The notes beneath the pieces are model-generated. The model did not search any database, was not told the DNA's origin, and was given only the letters and a program-made list of their open reading frames with translations. A DNA stretch of 64,000 nucleotides from Prodigiosinella aquatilis (GTDB lineage: Bacteria; Pseudomonadota; Gammaproteobacteria; Enterobacterales; Enterobacteriaceae): positions 1,860,001 through 1,924,000 of the forward strand of contig CP128857.1 in NCBI GenBank assembly GCA_030388725.1, written 5' to 3'. Positions 7,905 through 17,024 of the stretch are shown here, in pieces. Position numbers and translations under genes: made by a program. The first letter of the stretch is position 1, and each line of letters opens with the position of its first letter.

Positions 7905-9418
7905 GTATCGTGCAGGGACAACCCGTATTGTGGGCGATATTCCAGCGTTTCCGGCACTGTCAGACCGCCGCTTATCATCATGTTGATGGCGATCTGCGTT
8001 ATGACGAACTCTATTTTTTCGCCAATGACTTGAGCCGACAGTTGATTGCGCAGGGCGATGGCGCGGTGATGATCTACGGGCACAAAGATAAACGTTATCT
8101 TATTGCTGTCTGGGCCTGTATTCTCGCCGGCAGGGCATTCGTACCAGCGGAAACCGACAATTCTGCCGACAGGTTGACGCAGGTGGTGGCAGGGGCTGGT
8201 GTGCAACTGGTACTGAATGCCACCGCTGATGCAGCTCATCTGACGCTAAGTGATGTCCCCTGGTGGCCGGTTGAGCTGGTCGCCCGTCGTCAGGTGGAGC
8301 CAGTGCTGGCACTACGTCAGGTGCCGCCGTCAGCCACCATGTATATTATGTTTTCTTCCGGCACCACTGGTTTGCCGAAAGGCATTGCGGTCAGTTATGA
8401 CAATGTGAGTGACTTTGTCAGTTGGCTGGCGGAGGCGTTTGTACTGAATGGCGCCGTGAGTGGCAATATTCGTTACTGTTTTGATGTCTCTCTGTTCGAA
8501 CTGTGGCTGGCCTGGCTTAATCTGCAACCCCTTTCTGCACTGGATCACCGGGAATTCATTAATACCCGTAAATACATTAGTCGTCATGCCGCTTACCGCA
8601 CGGTGACCTGGGTGTCCACCCCCACCATCACGCGTTACTACCTGAATGACAAAATGTTCTCCGCCGTATCCCTGCCACATCTGACACACTTCATTTTTTG
8701 TGGGGAAGTGTTGTCGAAAGCCTTGGTCAGTGAGCTGTGGCAACGTTTTCCCGGATGCCGAATCACCAATACCTATGGTCCGACGGAATGCACCGTGGCG
8801 GTAACCCACGTTGATATTCAGCCTGAGCATCTGGCGGACGCATTACCGTTACCGCTCGGCAACGTGCGTCCGGGAACGGCCATCGAGATTGCGCCCGCCG
8901 CGGCGGAACGGGGCGAAATGATCATCAAAGGACGTTCGGTTGGTGTTGGTTATCTCAACGCCACGCCACAGCAACAGGCGCGTTACTTTACTGATGCGGT
9001 GGGAGTCCGGGGGTATCACACCGGTGATCTGGGGTCGGTATGTCAGCATCGGTTTTATTTCTGGGGACGTACTGATCGGGAAATAAAACTACAGGGTTAC
9101 CGCATCGAACTTAATGAAATTGAAGGGTACTTACGTAGTCTGGCCCAGGTACGCGAAGCCTTTATCGAACCCTGGTACCGCCGGGACACCTTACAGGGGA
9201 TCAGCGCTTTTGTACTGAGTGATGATCCACTTGATTTTGCCGCGATGGGGCAGGCGATGTGCCGTCATTTCCCGCCCTATATGATCCCCAAACGCTGGTA
9301 TGCCATTACCCATCAGTCCCTTAACCTTAACAGTAAACTCGACCGCAAGGCGGTAAGCGAGTCGGCCACCCGTGAAGGAAAATATTATGTTTTCGTCAAT
9401 GATGCAGGCGATCGTTAG
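7901..9418 (+). CDS. Amino acid adenylation enzyme 2
   Basis: A 505-residue stand-alone A domain. It shows 'MFSSGTTGLPKGIAVSYD' (A3), 'FDVSLFELWLAW' (A4, with the Asp that anchors the alpha-amino group), 'TYGPTECTVAVT' (A5), 'YHTGDLG' (A7), 'GRTDREIKLQGYRIEL' (A8) and 'LNSKLDRKA' (A10, catalytic Lys). It activates an amino acid as the adenylate and passes it to a carrier protein. No condensation or thioesterase domain is attached. The start overlaps the ACP stop (ATGA). In the Dickeya Vfm locus, two such adenylating proteins (VfmO, VfmP) are reported to vary between strains and to set signal type; this gene and the next are candidates. Confidence 0.9.
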   Translation: MSIVQGQPVLWAIFQRFRHCQTAAYHHVDGDLRYDELYFFANDLSRQLIAQGDGAVMIYGHKDKRYLIAVWACILAGRAFVPAETDNSADRLTQVVAGAGVQLVLNATADAAHLTLSDVPWWPVELVARRQVEPVLALRQVPPSATMYIMFSSGTTGLPKGIAVSYDNVSDFVSWLAEAFVLNGAVSGNIRYCFDVSLFELWLAWLNLQPLSALDHREFINTRKYISRHAAYRTVTWVSTPTITRYYLNDKMFSAVSLPHLTHFIFCGEVLSKALVSELWQRFPGCRITNTYGPTECTVAVTHVDIQPEHLADALPLPLGNVRPGTAIEIAPAAAERGEMIIKGRSVGVGYLNATPQQQARYFTDAVGVRGYHTGDLGSVCQHRFYFWGRTDREIKLQGYRIELNEIEGYLRSLAQVREAFIEPWYRRDTLQGISAFVLSDDPLDFAAMGQAMCRHFPPYMIPKRWYAITHQSLNLNSKLDRKAVSESATREGKYYVFVNDAGDR

Positions 9419-10928
9419 TCATCTTGAACAGTCGGGTGACACCATCGCTATCATCTCGCCGGATGGACAGTTCAGTTGCCGGCAGGTTGCCGGGCGCGTA
9501 CAGGCTATCGTTGATGTTTTACAGCAGCTAAAGCCGACACGGGTGTTGGTCTTTGGTCATAAAGAACTGGATACCCTCTCGGCATTGCTTGCCTGTGCTT
9601 ACTGCGGTATCGCGTTTACTGTGGTGGATTCCGCCAATCCGCTGTCCAGAGTGGTGAAAATGGCCGAGATTTATCAAACCGACCTGATCCTGGATGGGCG
9701 TGTGGCTTCGCAGCCCGTCTGCGATGACGCGATCACTCACTACCCGATAGTGGCGCTGGCGTCATTGCCCGACAGTGATTGTCAACTGACAGCGTGGCAG
9801 ACGCCCGCGGATAATCCGATTTTTTATGTGCTGTCAACGTCCGGCAGCACTGGGCTGCCGAAAGGCGTCAAGATTGGCTATGCGCAATTTGGCGCTTTTT
9901 ACGCCTGGTATCGTGAGATCATGCTGGTTGAAGCCTCCAACGGAGCACATCTCAATCATGCGCGTCTCTCCTTTGATATGGGTCTGCTCGATCTGTTTAC
10001 CAGCCTCGCGCTGGCGAAACCGTTGATTATGTTATGTCATGCGCATAATGCGATGCCACGCCAGAACCTTAATCTGATGAGATGCCAGCCAGCGGTGGCG
10101 GTAACCAGCTGGTTTTCAACGCCAAGTTTTCTGGAGATCATGTGTCTGGACCCCCAGTTCAACCAGCAGGTTTTAGTGCATTTACAGTTGGTGATCGTCG
10201 GGGGCGAGTTTGTCTCGCCACAACTGATTGACAAAATTCATCAGCGCTTTCCACAGGTGCGGGTGATGCACGGTTATGGGCCGACGGAAACCGCCTGCCT
10301 CACACATCTTCAGCCTATCGAACGGTTGTCTGACGGCGAACACAGACTGTTGCCACTAGGCAAACCCCGTGGCAATAACGTGATTGGCATCGAAAATGAT
10401 CGTGGTGAGCAGCTTCCCATTGGGGAGGTCGGGGAAGTGGTAATTTACGGTGAACAGGTCGGCTTGGGATATTTGCCCGAATCGCATCCGAAAAATGTCG
10501 CTTTCGGTGGTCATGACGATAGGCGTTTCTACCGCACCGGCGACTACGGTTTCGTCAATGAACATGGCGAACTGTGGTTAAAAGGCCGGATAGACCGCCA
10601 GGTCAAATGGCATGGTAACCGAGTGGAACTGGCGGAAATTGAAGCGGTAGCCTGCCGCTATCCGCTGGTAAGCCAGGCGGCCGCTGTACCGGTTTATCAG
10701 CACAATAAACTGGCTGACGTGATTATGTTCCTGCAACTACATCATGATACGCCCGAACAGCGGCAGGGTTTTGTCCGTCATATTAGTGAACAACTGCCCA
10801 AATATATGGTGCCGACGTCCCTCCATTATCTGCAACAGTTACCGCTGAGTCTGAATGGCAAAATTGATCATCAGGCGTTACTGCAATACTGGCAGCAAAA
10901 CTATCAACGTCAGGATAGCCCGTCGTAG
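9387..10928 (+). CDS. Amino acid adenylation enzyme 3
   Basis: A 513-residue stand-alone A domain, similar in layout to its upstream neighbour. Motifs: 'LSTSGSTGLPKGVKIGY', 'LSFDMGLLDLF' (Asp of the amine-binding box kept), 'MHGYGPTETACLTH', 'YRTGDYGFVNEHGELWL', 'GRIDRQVKWHGNRVEL' and 'LNGKIDHQAL'. ATG 9387 is chosen because AAGGA lies seven bases before it; a GTG at 9372 is an alternative. It overlaps the previous gene by 32 bases. The binding-pocket residues differ from enzyme 2, so the substrate is probably different. After it comes a 126-base gap, the first real break in the operon. Confidence 0.9.
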   Translation: MFSSMMQAIVSHLEQSGDTIAIISPDGQFSCRQVAGRVQAIVDVLQQLKPTRVLVFGHKELDTLSALLACAYCGIAFTVVDSANPLSRVVKMAEIYQTDLILDGRVASQPVCDDAITHYPIVALASLPDSDCQLTAWQTPADNPIFYVLSTSGSTGLPKGVKIGYAQFGAFYAWYREIMLVEASNGAHLNHARLSFDMGLLDLFTSLALAKPLIMLCHAHNAMPRQNLNLMRCQPAVAVTSWFSTPSFLEIMCLDPQFNQQVLVHLQLVIVGGEFVSPQLIDKIHQRFPQVRVMHGYGPTETACLTHLQPIERLSDGEHRLLPLGKPRGNNVIGIENDRGEQLPIGEVGEVVIYGEQVGLGYLPESHPKNVAFGGHDDRRFYRTGDYGFVNEHGELWLKGRIDRQVKWHGNRVELAEIEAVACRYPLVSQAAAVPVYQHNKLADVIMFLQLHHDTPEQRQGFVRHISEQLPKYMVPTSLHYLQQLPLSLNGKIDHQALLQYWQQNYQRQDSPS

Positions 10929-11054
10929 ATGAAAGACACTGGCGTCATGCAAGCAGGGGTAAATCAGTGATGTGGTTGACAGTAATAATCAGCCTGACCG
11001 AATTCATTAGCAGATGATACTACAGATATCTTGCTGTTTTTAATGGGAGAAACC

Positions 11055-12209
11055 ATGAAGTTGAGCGTGCCGCAAATGGCGTTAAGAGAGTTGGCATTAT
11101 CTTCGCTGGCATCAGGGCGTGCTATTGGTCAACTGATTGAGCAGGATCCGGATAATTATCTGGCAACCGTGAATTATGCTTTGGCACCACAAATTAACCG
11201 ACTGGGACTGCCGGAGAAATATAACCCCACTCCATTGGTGTTGAGTAACGGTGACGTTATTTATGAATTAACGGTTTCACAGCGCTGTTTATTTTACGAA
11301 GCGCTGGGGTATGTCGAACCCAATCTTATTTTTTCCTGTCCGAATCCGGGCATGTCGGGTTTCGTTTTACAAACTATTGGTAGTGCTGAAGAGCAGGAGC
11401 GTTTTTTTTCCCATTTTCGTCAGCGACTCTGCTGGAGCTGTTTCGCCATGAGTGAGCCTATGCACGGCACCGATGCTGGCGAGATGACGACCCGGGCTAT
11501 TAAGGTGGATGGCGGATGGTTGATCCGTGGGGAAAAATATTTTATCGGCAATGGGATAAACGCGGATATCGGTGTGGTATTTGCCCGCAGCAATGACGGG
11601 CCTTTGGGGATTAACCTTTTTCTGTTTGAACCCCGCAAAGTCTCTGGTTTTTCCGCCACCCGACTTCCGATCCTTGGTGTGCCGGGAAGTAATATCTCAC
11701 ATCTGGTATTTGATGATATGTGGCTGGATGATGATGCCCTGATCGGCCGACATCTGCGCCCGGTTCAGCGTTTCTCCGCCGCGGCCATGAATACGTTTGA
11801 CAGTCTGCGTCCCTGCGTCGGTTCGCTATCACTGGGCGTGGCCCGTGCCATCGTGGATCATGTTCAACAAGCCGGACTGCTTACGCTGTCTCGCCACCGG
11901 GAATGGTTACAGCAGTCGCAGCGGCGACTGGCGGCGGCATTAGGGCAGTTAATCCACTGCACGGAACGGGTGGATCGTGGCGAAACCATCAGCCGACAAA
12001 TTGGTCTGGCAAAAGCGATGGCTACCAGTACGGCAGAATCGGTAGCGGAACAGGCAGTTCACCGTTGTGAGGCGGGCGCTGTTCTCTTCGACCCGCAGTT
12101 GAGAAAACTGATGCGTGATATTAAAGGCTTTGAGTACACAGAGGGGACGCGGAATATCCATTTCTTCAATGCCTGCGGGGTGTTCCGGGAGAATAAAATC
12201 AATGGGTAA
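11055..12209 (+). CDS. Acyl-CoA dehydrogenase-like flavoenzyme 1
   Basis: A 384-residue protein with the full acyl-CoA dehydrogenase layout. 'CFAMSEPMHGTDAGEMTTRA' is the FAD/substrate loop, 'GWLIRGEKYFIGNG' the middle beta domain, and 'FEYTEGTRNIHFFNA' holds the catalytic glutamate. In secondary metabolism such enzymes oxidise carrier-bound acyl or aminoacyl groups to the alpha,beta-unsaturated form. ATG 11055 has GGGAG five bases upstream. The last eight bases (ATGGGTAA) overlap the next gene. The central Arg/FG helical motif is poorly kept, so the quaternary contacts or the FAD mode may be unusual. Confidence 0.88.
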   Translation: MKLSVPQMALRELALSSLASGRAIGQLIEQDPDNYLATVNYALAPQINRLGLPEKYNPTPLVLSNGDVIYELTVSQRCLFYEALGYVEPNLIFSCPNPGMSGFVLQTIGSAEEQERFFSHFRQRLCWSCFAMSEPMHGTDAGEMTTRAIKVDGGWLIRGEKYFIGNGINADIGVVFARSNDGPLGINLFLFEPRKVSGFSATRLPILGVPGSNISHLVFDDMWLDDDALIGRHLRPVQRFSAAAMNTFDSLRPCVGSLSLGVARAIVDHVQQAGLLTLSRHREWLQQSQRRLAAALGQLIHCTERVDRGETISRQIGLAKAMATSTAESVAEQAVHRCEAGAVLFDPQLRKLMRDIKGFEYTEGTRNIHFFNACGVFRENKING

Positions 12210-12891
12210 ATGTGATGAGCTATGGATCGGGGCGGCAGGAACACTACCCGTATCTTCGGTGTGGCGTAATGCTGAAGAGGATGATATCGCGTTGTTACAT
12301 TGTTGGTTCTCGCTAAACCCCCAGCCGGACCCCGGCCAGCTGCGCATCGCCTCCTACTCTGCCGGTGGCGAATGGCCGGAAGCCAAACACCATCAGAGCG
12401 TAACCACATTTTGTCGACAACTGACCACTCGTGGCGCGCTGTCACTGATTTATCTGCATCGCTTGCCTTCACCGGATTGCAAAACACCGTTATTGCCTGA
12501 ACTTCTCTATAACGCGGGCCATTTCAATGAAGTGCTGGGGCTGAAGATGGATGACAGCGGATTGACATGGAGCCATTTACAATTAGCTGGCGCGATGGTC
12601 ACGGCCGAGCAGGATTGTTTGCTGATTGTTGATGCACTGTCCCGTTTTTCCTTATCTTCTGACACTTGCGCCAATCGGGTTGATTATCTGTTGTTTAGTC
12701 ATCCGGGCAAAACCCTGACTACCGGCGGGTGGCGCTGGACACGACAGCCATCTGCCGATCATTCAGACTCGGCGACGCTTGCCGAGTGGCTGACCGATAA
12801 ACCGCAGGCTGCGGCGTTGACATTGCGTTTACCCGGTGAGCACGGGCAGCAAGACAGTATCCTCAGTCAGCATTATGTCGCGGCAGCATAA
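12202..12891 (+). CDS. Degenerate thiolase-fold partner protein, short form (pair 2)
   Basis: A 229-residue protein that aligns, with gaps, to the products of 4253-5128 and 15190-16050: 'ALSLIYLHRLPSPDCKTPLL', then 'LKMDDSGLTWSHLQLA' and 'QDCLLIVDALSRF'. It has no ketosynthase cysteine in the expected place and lacks later active-site boxes. It overlaps the dehydrogenase gene by eight bases and is followed after 20 bases by a KAS III-like gene. I infer a structural partner of that enzyme. It is the most divergent and shortest of the three partner proteins. Confidence 0.62.
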   Translation: MGKCDELWIGAAGTLPVSSVWRNAEEDDIALLHCWFSLNPQPDPGQLRIASYSAGGEWPEAKHHQSVTTFCRQLTTRGALSLIYLHRLPSPDCKTPLLPELLYNAGHFNEVLGLKMDDSGLTWSHLQLAGAMVTAEQDCLLIVDALSRFSLSSDTCANRVDYLLFSHPGKTLTTGGWRWTRQPSADHSDSATLAEWLTDKPQAAALTLRLPGEHGQQDSILSQHYVAAA

Positions 12892-12911
12892 CGCGATCGG
12901 GAGCGCGGTAA

Positions 12912-13862
12912 ATGTTGCTTAATATTGTGGATATCGAGGTTGCCTTCGCCCCTAAAATTCAGACTATCGCACAGGCTGTTGAGCAATTGGGCTTGTCGAA
13001 AATTGATGGCAAAATGTTCGAACGCTTTTATGGCCTAAAGCAGTTTCCTCATGATGATGACCAACCGCTGGCCGCACTGATGGCGCCAGTACTGTCGGGT
13101 ATCGCCGATCGTCATCCTGATCTGGTCGGTCGGCTGAAGCTGTGCGTCCATTGCCATACTATCCCCACGATCTCCCCGTTTAATGATTCGCCACTGGCTG
13201 GGCTGGTAAACCATTTTTTTGGTCCAACCACAGAGTGCGCCAGTTATACCATGAGTCACTGCGCTACCGGATTGGTAGCACTGGAACAAACGGCGACCAT
13301 GCTGGAAGAGGGCGAAAGCGCGATTGTGTTGATTGCAGAGAAAGCCTTCCATCAGTGGGTACAGCTGATCCCTGCGACTACGATTATGGGCGAAGCCGCC
13401 TGCGCCGTTTTGATCACTCGTACCGGCAGGCAGCTTAATGTGTTACAGACCACTACCACGCGCGACGGGCGTTTCAGCATCAATAGTGGTCATCGTCAGG
13501 AACATGATCCGACACTTTTCCAGCAATGCTATTTTGATTTCGTCCAGCACCATATTACGACCAGCCTGACGAAAAGTGGGATGGATATGTCGGAGATAAA
13601 ATATCTGGTTCCCCATAACGTTAACCGCTCTTCGTGGAAAGAGATCGGCAAGAATATGATGTTTCCTGCCGATCTGGTCTTCCTCGATAATGTTTCCCGC
13701 TATGGGCACTGTTTCGGGGCCGATCCCTTCATCAATTTAATGCGGCTGATCGTCGAAGGTCGCTTGGCTGAAGGTGACAAGGTGATGCTCATCAGCGTCG
13801 GGCTGGGCGCAACCGCGTCATCAGCCGTGATCGAATGCCATTTGCAGCACTGGAAACCGTGA
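12912..13862 (+). CDS. KAS III-like enzyme (pair 2)
   Basis: A 316-residue FabH-type protein with nucleophile C117 in 'MSHCATGLVAL'. The histidine box is kept as 'VPHNVNRSSW', so Cys and His are both present, while the third box is 'RYGHCFGADPFINL' with His for Asn and an added Asp. It should accept an acyl group on the cysteine and pass it to a second substrate. It follows its degenerate partner by 20 bases. A gap of about 200 bases follows (13863-14071) in which I see no gene; it could hold an internal promoter. Confidence 0.85.
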   Translation: MLLNIVDIEVAFAPKIQTIAQAVEQLGLSKIDGKMFERFYGLKQFPHDDDQPLAALMAPVLSGIADRHPDLVGRLKLCVHCHTIPTISPFNDSPLAGLVNHFFGPTTECASYTMSHCATGLVALEQTATMLEEGESAIVLIAEKAFHQWVQLIPATTIMGEAACAVLITRTGRQLNVLQTTTTRDGRFSINSGHRQEHDPTLFQQCYFDFVQHHITTSLTKSGMDMSEIKYLVPHNVNRSSWKEIGKNMMFPADLVFLDNVSRYGHCFGADPFINLMRLIVEGRLAEGDKVMLISVGLGATASSAVIECHLQHWKP

Positions 13863-14071
13863 TCATGCCAGTAAAACGCGTCAATTAACAAACGGATAGT
13901 GGTGAGGAAACCCGCATCGGCGAATCGCCGTCAGCTGATAGCAGGTGCTTGATTATTCTCAACAGAGTGCAATTTCAATCAATTGTCAAAAACCATCGGT
14001 ATTACGCTTATTGTCAGATAATTAATCTGGCAGGGTTGCCTGCTACCGGTTAACAGACCGAGGTGAATGAC

Positions 14072-15193
14072 GTGAAGGTCGAGCATAAATGGGAATTACA
14101 TCGTCTGGACGCCAGCCTGAGTGAATTCACGGCAGCAGGGCTATTACTTGAAACCGATCCTGATACGGCACGACTGCGACTTCAGGATGAAATCTTGCTG
14201 GCCATATCCCATATCGGCTTGCCGGAAAAGTACAACCCGTGGCACAGATATCTGCACGAGTTACCGATTGATAGTGATAATTTCGTCGATTATTTAGTCT
14301 TGGTGGAGTATCTCTCGCGCTTTGACGCCAGTAGCATGATGGCGATGCCGGGCACTTCACTGGCTTGCCGGGCGGTGTTGACACTCGGTAACGAGCAACA
14401 GCAGGCGCTGTTTTTTAGCCGGTATTTACAGTGTCCCACCTGGACATTTTTTGCCGTCAGTGAGCCGGAGGTTGGCTCAGATGCGTCAGCCATTCGCACC
14501 CAGCTAACACCGCATGGTGACCGTTATCTGTTGAACGGCGAAAAAATGTTCATCGGCGGCGCCCAACTGGCCAGTATTGGTTTGGTTTTCGCCAGCCAGG
14601 GTCAGGGCCGTACCCAGCTAGTGATGGTGGAGCCACACGCCGCACCACAGGCGTTTAACGTTGATGCGCTGGAAGCCTATGGGCTGGCCGGTGCCGGGTT
14701 GACGCGTATCACCATCACTGATTTCCCGGTTGCTCAAGAGCAGATTCTCGGCCGGGAGTTGTCTGGTTTACATCAGGGAATCAACGCGTTGGGCACGGTG
14801 TTTGAAAAGCATCGCCCCTTGGTAGCCGCGATGGCGCTGGGAACGGCGCGTGGCCTGTTGGATGCCCTTGACGCTGAAGGCATTGATGATCTGGCGTCAT
14901 ACTGGCGGTGCTATCGGGCGCTTTATTATCGATTGCTGGCGTTAGGGGACGAGTATCAGCAGGGACGGTCCAAAGTATGGTTGACCAGTCAGTTGAAGAT
15001 GCAAGCCACCGCTTTTGTAGAGCAGGTCGCCATGCTGTTACCGCAGCGTTTGCCCGCTGTACGCTGGCTGAATATGCCAGCGCTACAGAAACGCTATCGT
15101 GATGCCTTCGCATTCGAATACATGGAAGGGACATCCCATATTCATCGTTTAAACGCTTTTCGCGCTTACGTTTCGAGCCGAGGAGTGCGATGA
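14072..15193 (+). CDS. Acyl-CoA dehydrogenase-like flavoenzyme 2
   Basis: A 373-residue acyl-CoA dehydrogenase homologue, related to the product of 11055-12209. 'FFAVSEPEVGSDASAIRT' is the FAD loop, 'YLLNGEKMFIGG' the middle domain, and 'FEYMEGTSHIHRLNAF' carries the catalytic glutamate. GTG 14072 is preferred because AGGTGA lies five bases before it; a GTG at 14063 would leave no good ribosome site. The stop overlaps the next start (ATGA). It would introduce a double bond into a carrier-bound intermediate, by analogy with family members in peptide and polyketide pathways. Confidence 0.87.
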   Translation: MKVEHKWELHRLDASLSEFTAAGLLLETDPDTARLRLQDEILLAISHIGLPEKYNPWHRYLHELPIDSDNFVDYLVLVEYLSRFDASSMMAMPGTSLACRAVLTLGNEQQQALFFSRYLQCPTWTFFAVSEPEVGSDASAIRTQLTPHGDRYLLNGEKMFIGGAQLASIGLVFASQGQGRTQLVMVEPHAAPQAFNVDALEAYGLAGAGLTRITITDFPVAQEQILGRELSGLHQGINALGTVFEKHRPLVAAMALGTARGLLDALDAEGIDDLASYWRCYRALYYRLLALGDEYQQGRSKVWLTSQLKMQATAFVEQVAMLLPQRLPAVRWLNMPALQKRYRDAFAFEYMEGTSHIHRLNAFRAYVSSRGVR

Positions 15194-16050
15194 ATATTTG
15201 TCTGAGCCCGCAGCATATTATCTGGGATACCTTTGGTCAGTTGGAAACCTTTAACCCGGCATGGGTTGATAACATCCCCCACTGGGAGAGTTATATCGCG
15301 GCCTTTTTTAAAGCCAATGGCCTGTCGTGGGACGCGGCGCAGAGCAATGTCACGTCGTGTATTCATGCGCCGGATAAAGCCTCCTTTATCAGCATGTTCA
15401 ACCAACTTCTGCCAACGCTGCGCCAGCGCATTGACACAGAGGATATCGATGTCGTTCTGATGGCGCACTGGACACCGGATCTGCACCTGGGAACGTCGGT
15501 GGTCAACCATGTTATTTACAGCTTGAATCTGTCTGAGCAGAGCTTTGGTCTGGCCATCAGCGATCGGGGATTATCGGCGTCACTTTTCGCGTTTGACTGT
15601 CTTAACCGTTATGTCTGTAACAACCATCGTCGGGCGCTACTGCTAATTGCCGATCAAAAACATTTACTGTATCGCTCAACGCTTATGGCGCAACTGCAAC
15701 CGGCGAATAGTGCCTGCATCCTGGCAATCAATCGTGAACAGCAAGGGTGGTGTTACCAGGGTTATCAGCGGCGGGTCGAGATCAGTGCTGACCAGCTTGC
15801 ATCATGTTGTGACGAGATGCTGGCGCATTTTTCCCTGTCACCGAGTGATTGTCGCATCGTTGCCTCGTCTGCGGTACTGAGCCATCTGCCGTCGACCGCC
15901 TACCGGATCGCATCTGACGACCGCCTATTGTGTAGCGCGCCCTTTGCCGCTCTTCAGCAGGGGGATCCCACGCAGGATTATCTGTTGCTTACCTGGGAAA
16001 ATGCGGTACTGACAGCGATCGGTCTGCGTGGCCAACTGGTGATGGCATGA
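15190..16050 (+). CDS. Degenerate thiolase-fold partner protein (pair 3)
   Basis: A 286-residue homologue of the product of 4253-5128. Shared patterns are 'LMAHWTPDLHLGTSVVNH', 'FGLAISDRGLSASLFAFD' and 'ALLLIADQ'. Where pair 1 has cysteine in 'SDCGLAA', this one has arginine ('SDRGLSA'), so no nucleophile remains. It is coupled at both ends by ATGA overlaps, upstream to a dehydrogenase and downstream to a KAS III-like enzyme. I infer a non-catalytic half of a heterodimer. Confidence 0.7.
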   Translation: MNICLSPQHIIWDTFGQLETFNPAWVDNIPHWESYIAAFFKANGLSWDAAQSNVTSCIHAPDKASFISMFNQLLPTLRQRIDTEDIDVVLMAHWTPDLHLGTSVVNHVIYSLNLSEQSFGLAISDRGLSASLFAFDCLNRYVCNNHRRALLLIADQKHLLYRSTLMAQLQPANSACILAINREQQGWCYQGYQRRVEISADQLASCCDEMLAHFSLSPSDCRIVASSAVLSHLPSTAYRIASDDRLLCSAPFAALQQGDPTQDYLLLTWENAVLTAIGLRGQLVMA

Positions 16051-17024
16051 GAATTGCCGCGTTCGCCAGTGATATCCCCGAGCATCGCCTTGATGCCATG
16101 GAGATTATTCAGTCGGCCGGAGGCAAACGCAGCGAAGCGAGAGTCTTCTGTAAGCTGTTTGGCATTGAAAGCGTGGCAGCGCTAGGTGCCGAACAGAGCC
16201 TGACGGATTGCTTTTTGGCACTGACCGACCGCGTTGCCGGGCAACTGGATGCGGAAGTGGCGATTGACACGTTGATTTATGTGCATGCGTTGCCAATCCA
16301 ACCTGGTGGTGAGGAGTCTATAACCGTGCAACTCTGCCGTCGTCACGCGGCACTGCATCAGGTACAACGCCGCTATGAGATCAATCAGCACAACTGTGGC
16401 GGCGGATTCTGGGGGTTGATGCTGGCCTATCGTCTATTGCAGCAGGGTATTGCTAAACGGGTATTGTTAGTGCTAGGGGACAGTCTGTCCGGTTTCGATC
16501 CCATAGAACGCTATATTCCCGGTTGCACGCTGCTGGGCGATGGCTTTGCCGCCCTGGTCGTGGATAACCACCACACTGGTGTACAGCTTGACCGGCCCTA
16601 CCTGCATCATCGCCCTGAATTTTACCCCGGTTTGTTTGGTGACGTGGATAAAAACCGGGGATTCTATGAAGCACATTACGCCATGATTGATACCGCCCTA
16701 AGTGCTATCGGCTTTTCGGTGCAAACCCATGGGGCGCTGCTGCCACATAATATCAACCGACTGACCTGGATGAACTATGAGCGGATTAATCCGGCACTGA
16801 AAGAGAAAATTGATCTGGGCCTGCTGCCGGATGTTGGTCATTGCTGCGCGAGTGATCCTTTTTTAATGCTGGACTCCTGGCTGCAACAACCCGATCGCCA
16901 GCGGCAACCCATCACGCTGTTATCGATTGGCGCAGGCGCTTTTATCGGCGCCTGTAATGTGTATTTCCCACCACAATCCACTGTTTCATGGGAAGAGGGA
17001 GGCAGACATGACGTTGCCCTATGA
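16047..17024 (+). CDS. KAS III-like enzyme (pair 3)
   Basis: A 325-residue FabH-type protein. C117 in 'NQHNCGGGFWGLM' is the nucleophile, 'LLPHNINRLTWM' keeps the catalytic histidine, and 'DVGHCCASDPFLML' replaces the second asparagine by histidine, as in the other enzymes of this locus. It overlaps its partner gene by four bases and the P450 gene by 17. The three KAS III-like enzymes of the operon are clearly related but not close copies, so they are likely to act at different steps. Confidence 0.85.
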   Translation: MRIAAFASDIPEHRLDAMEIIQSAGGKRSEARVFCKLFGIESVAALGAEQSLTDCFLALTDRVAGQLDAEVAIDTLIYVHALPIQPGGEESITVQLCRRHAALHQVQRRYEINQHNCGGGFWGLMLAYRLLQQGIAKRVLLVLGDSLSGFDPIERYIPGCTLLGDGFAALVVDNHHTGVQLDRPYLHHRPEFYPGLFGDVDKNRGFYEAHYAMIDTALSAIGFSVQTHGALLPHNINRLTWMNYERINPALKEKIDLGLLPDVGHCCASDPFLMLDSWLQQPDRQRQPITLLSIGAGAFIGACNVYFPPQSTVSWEEGGRHDVAL

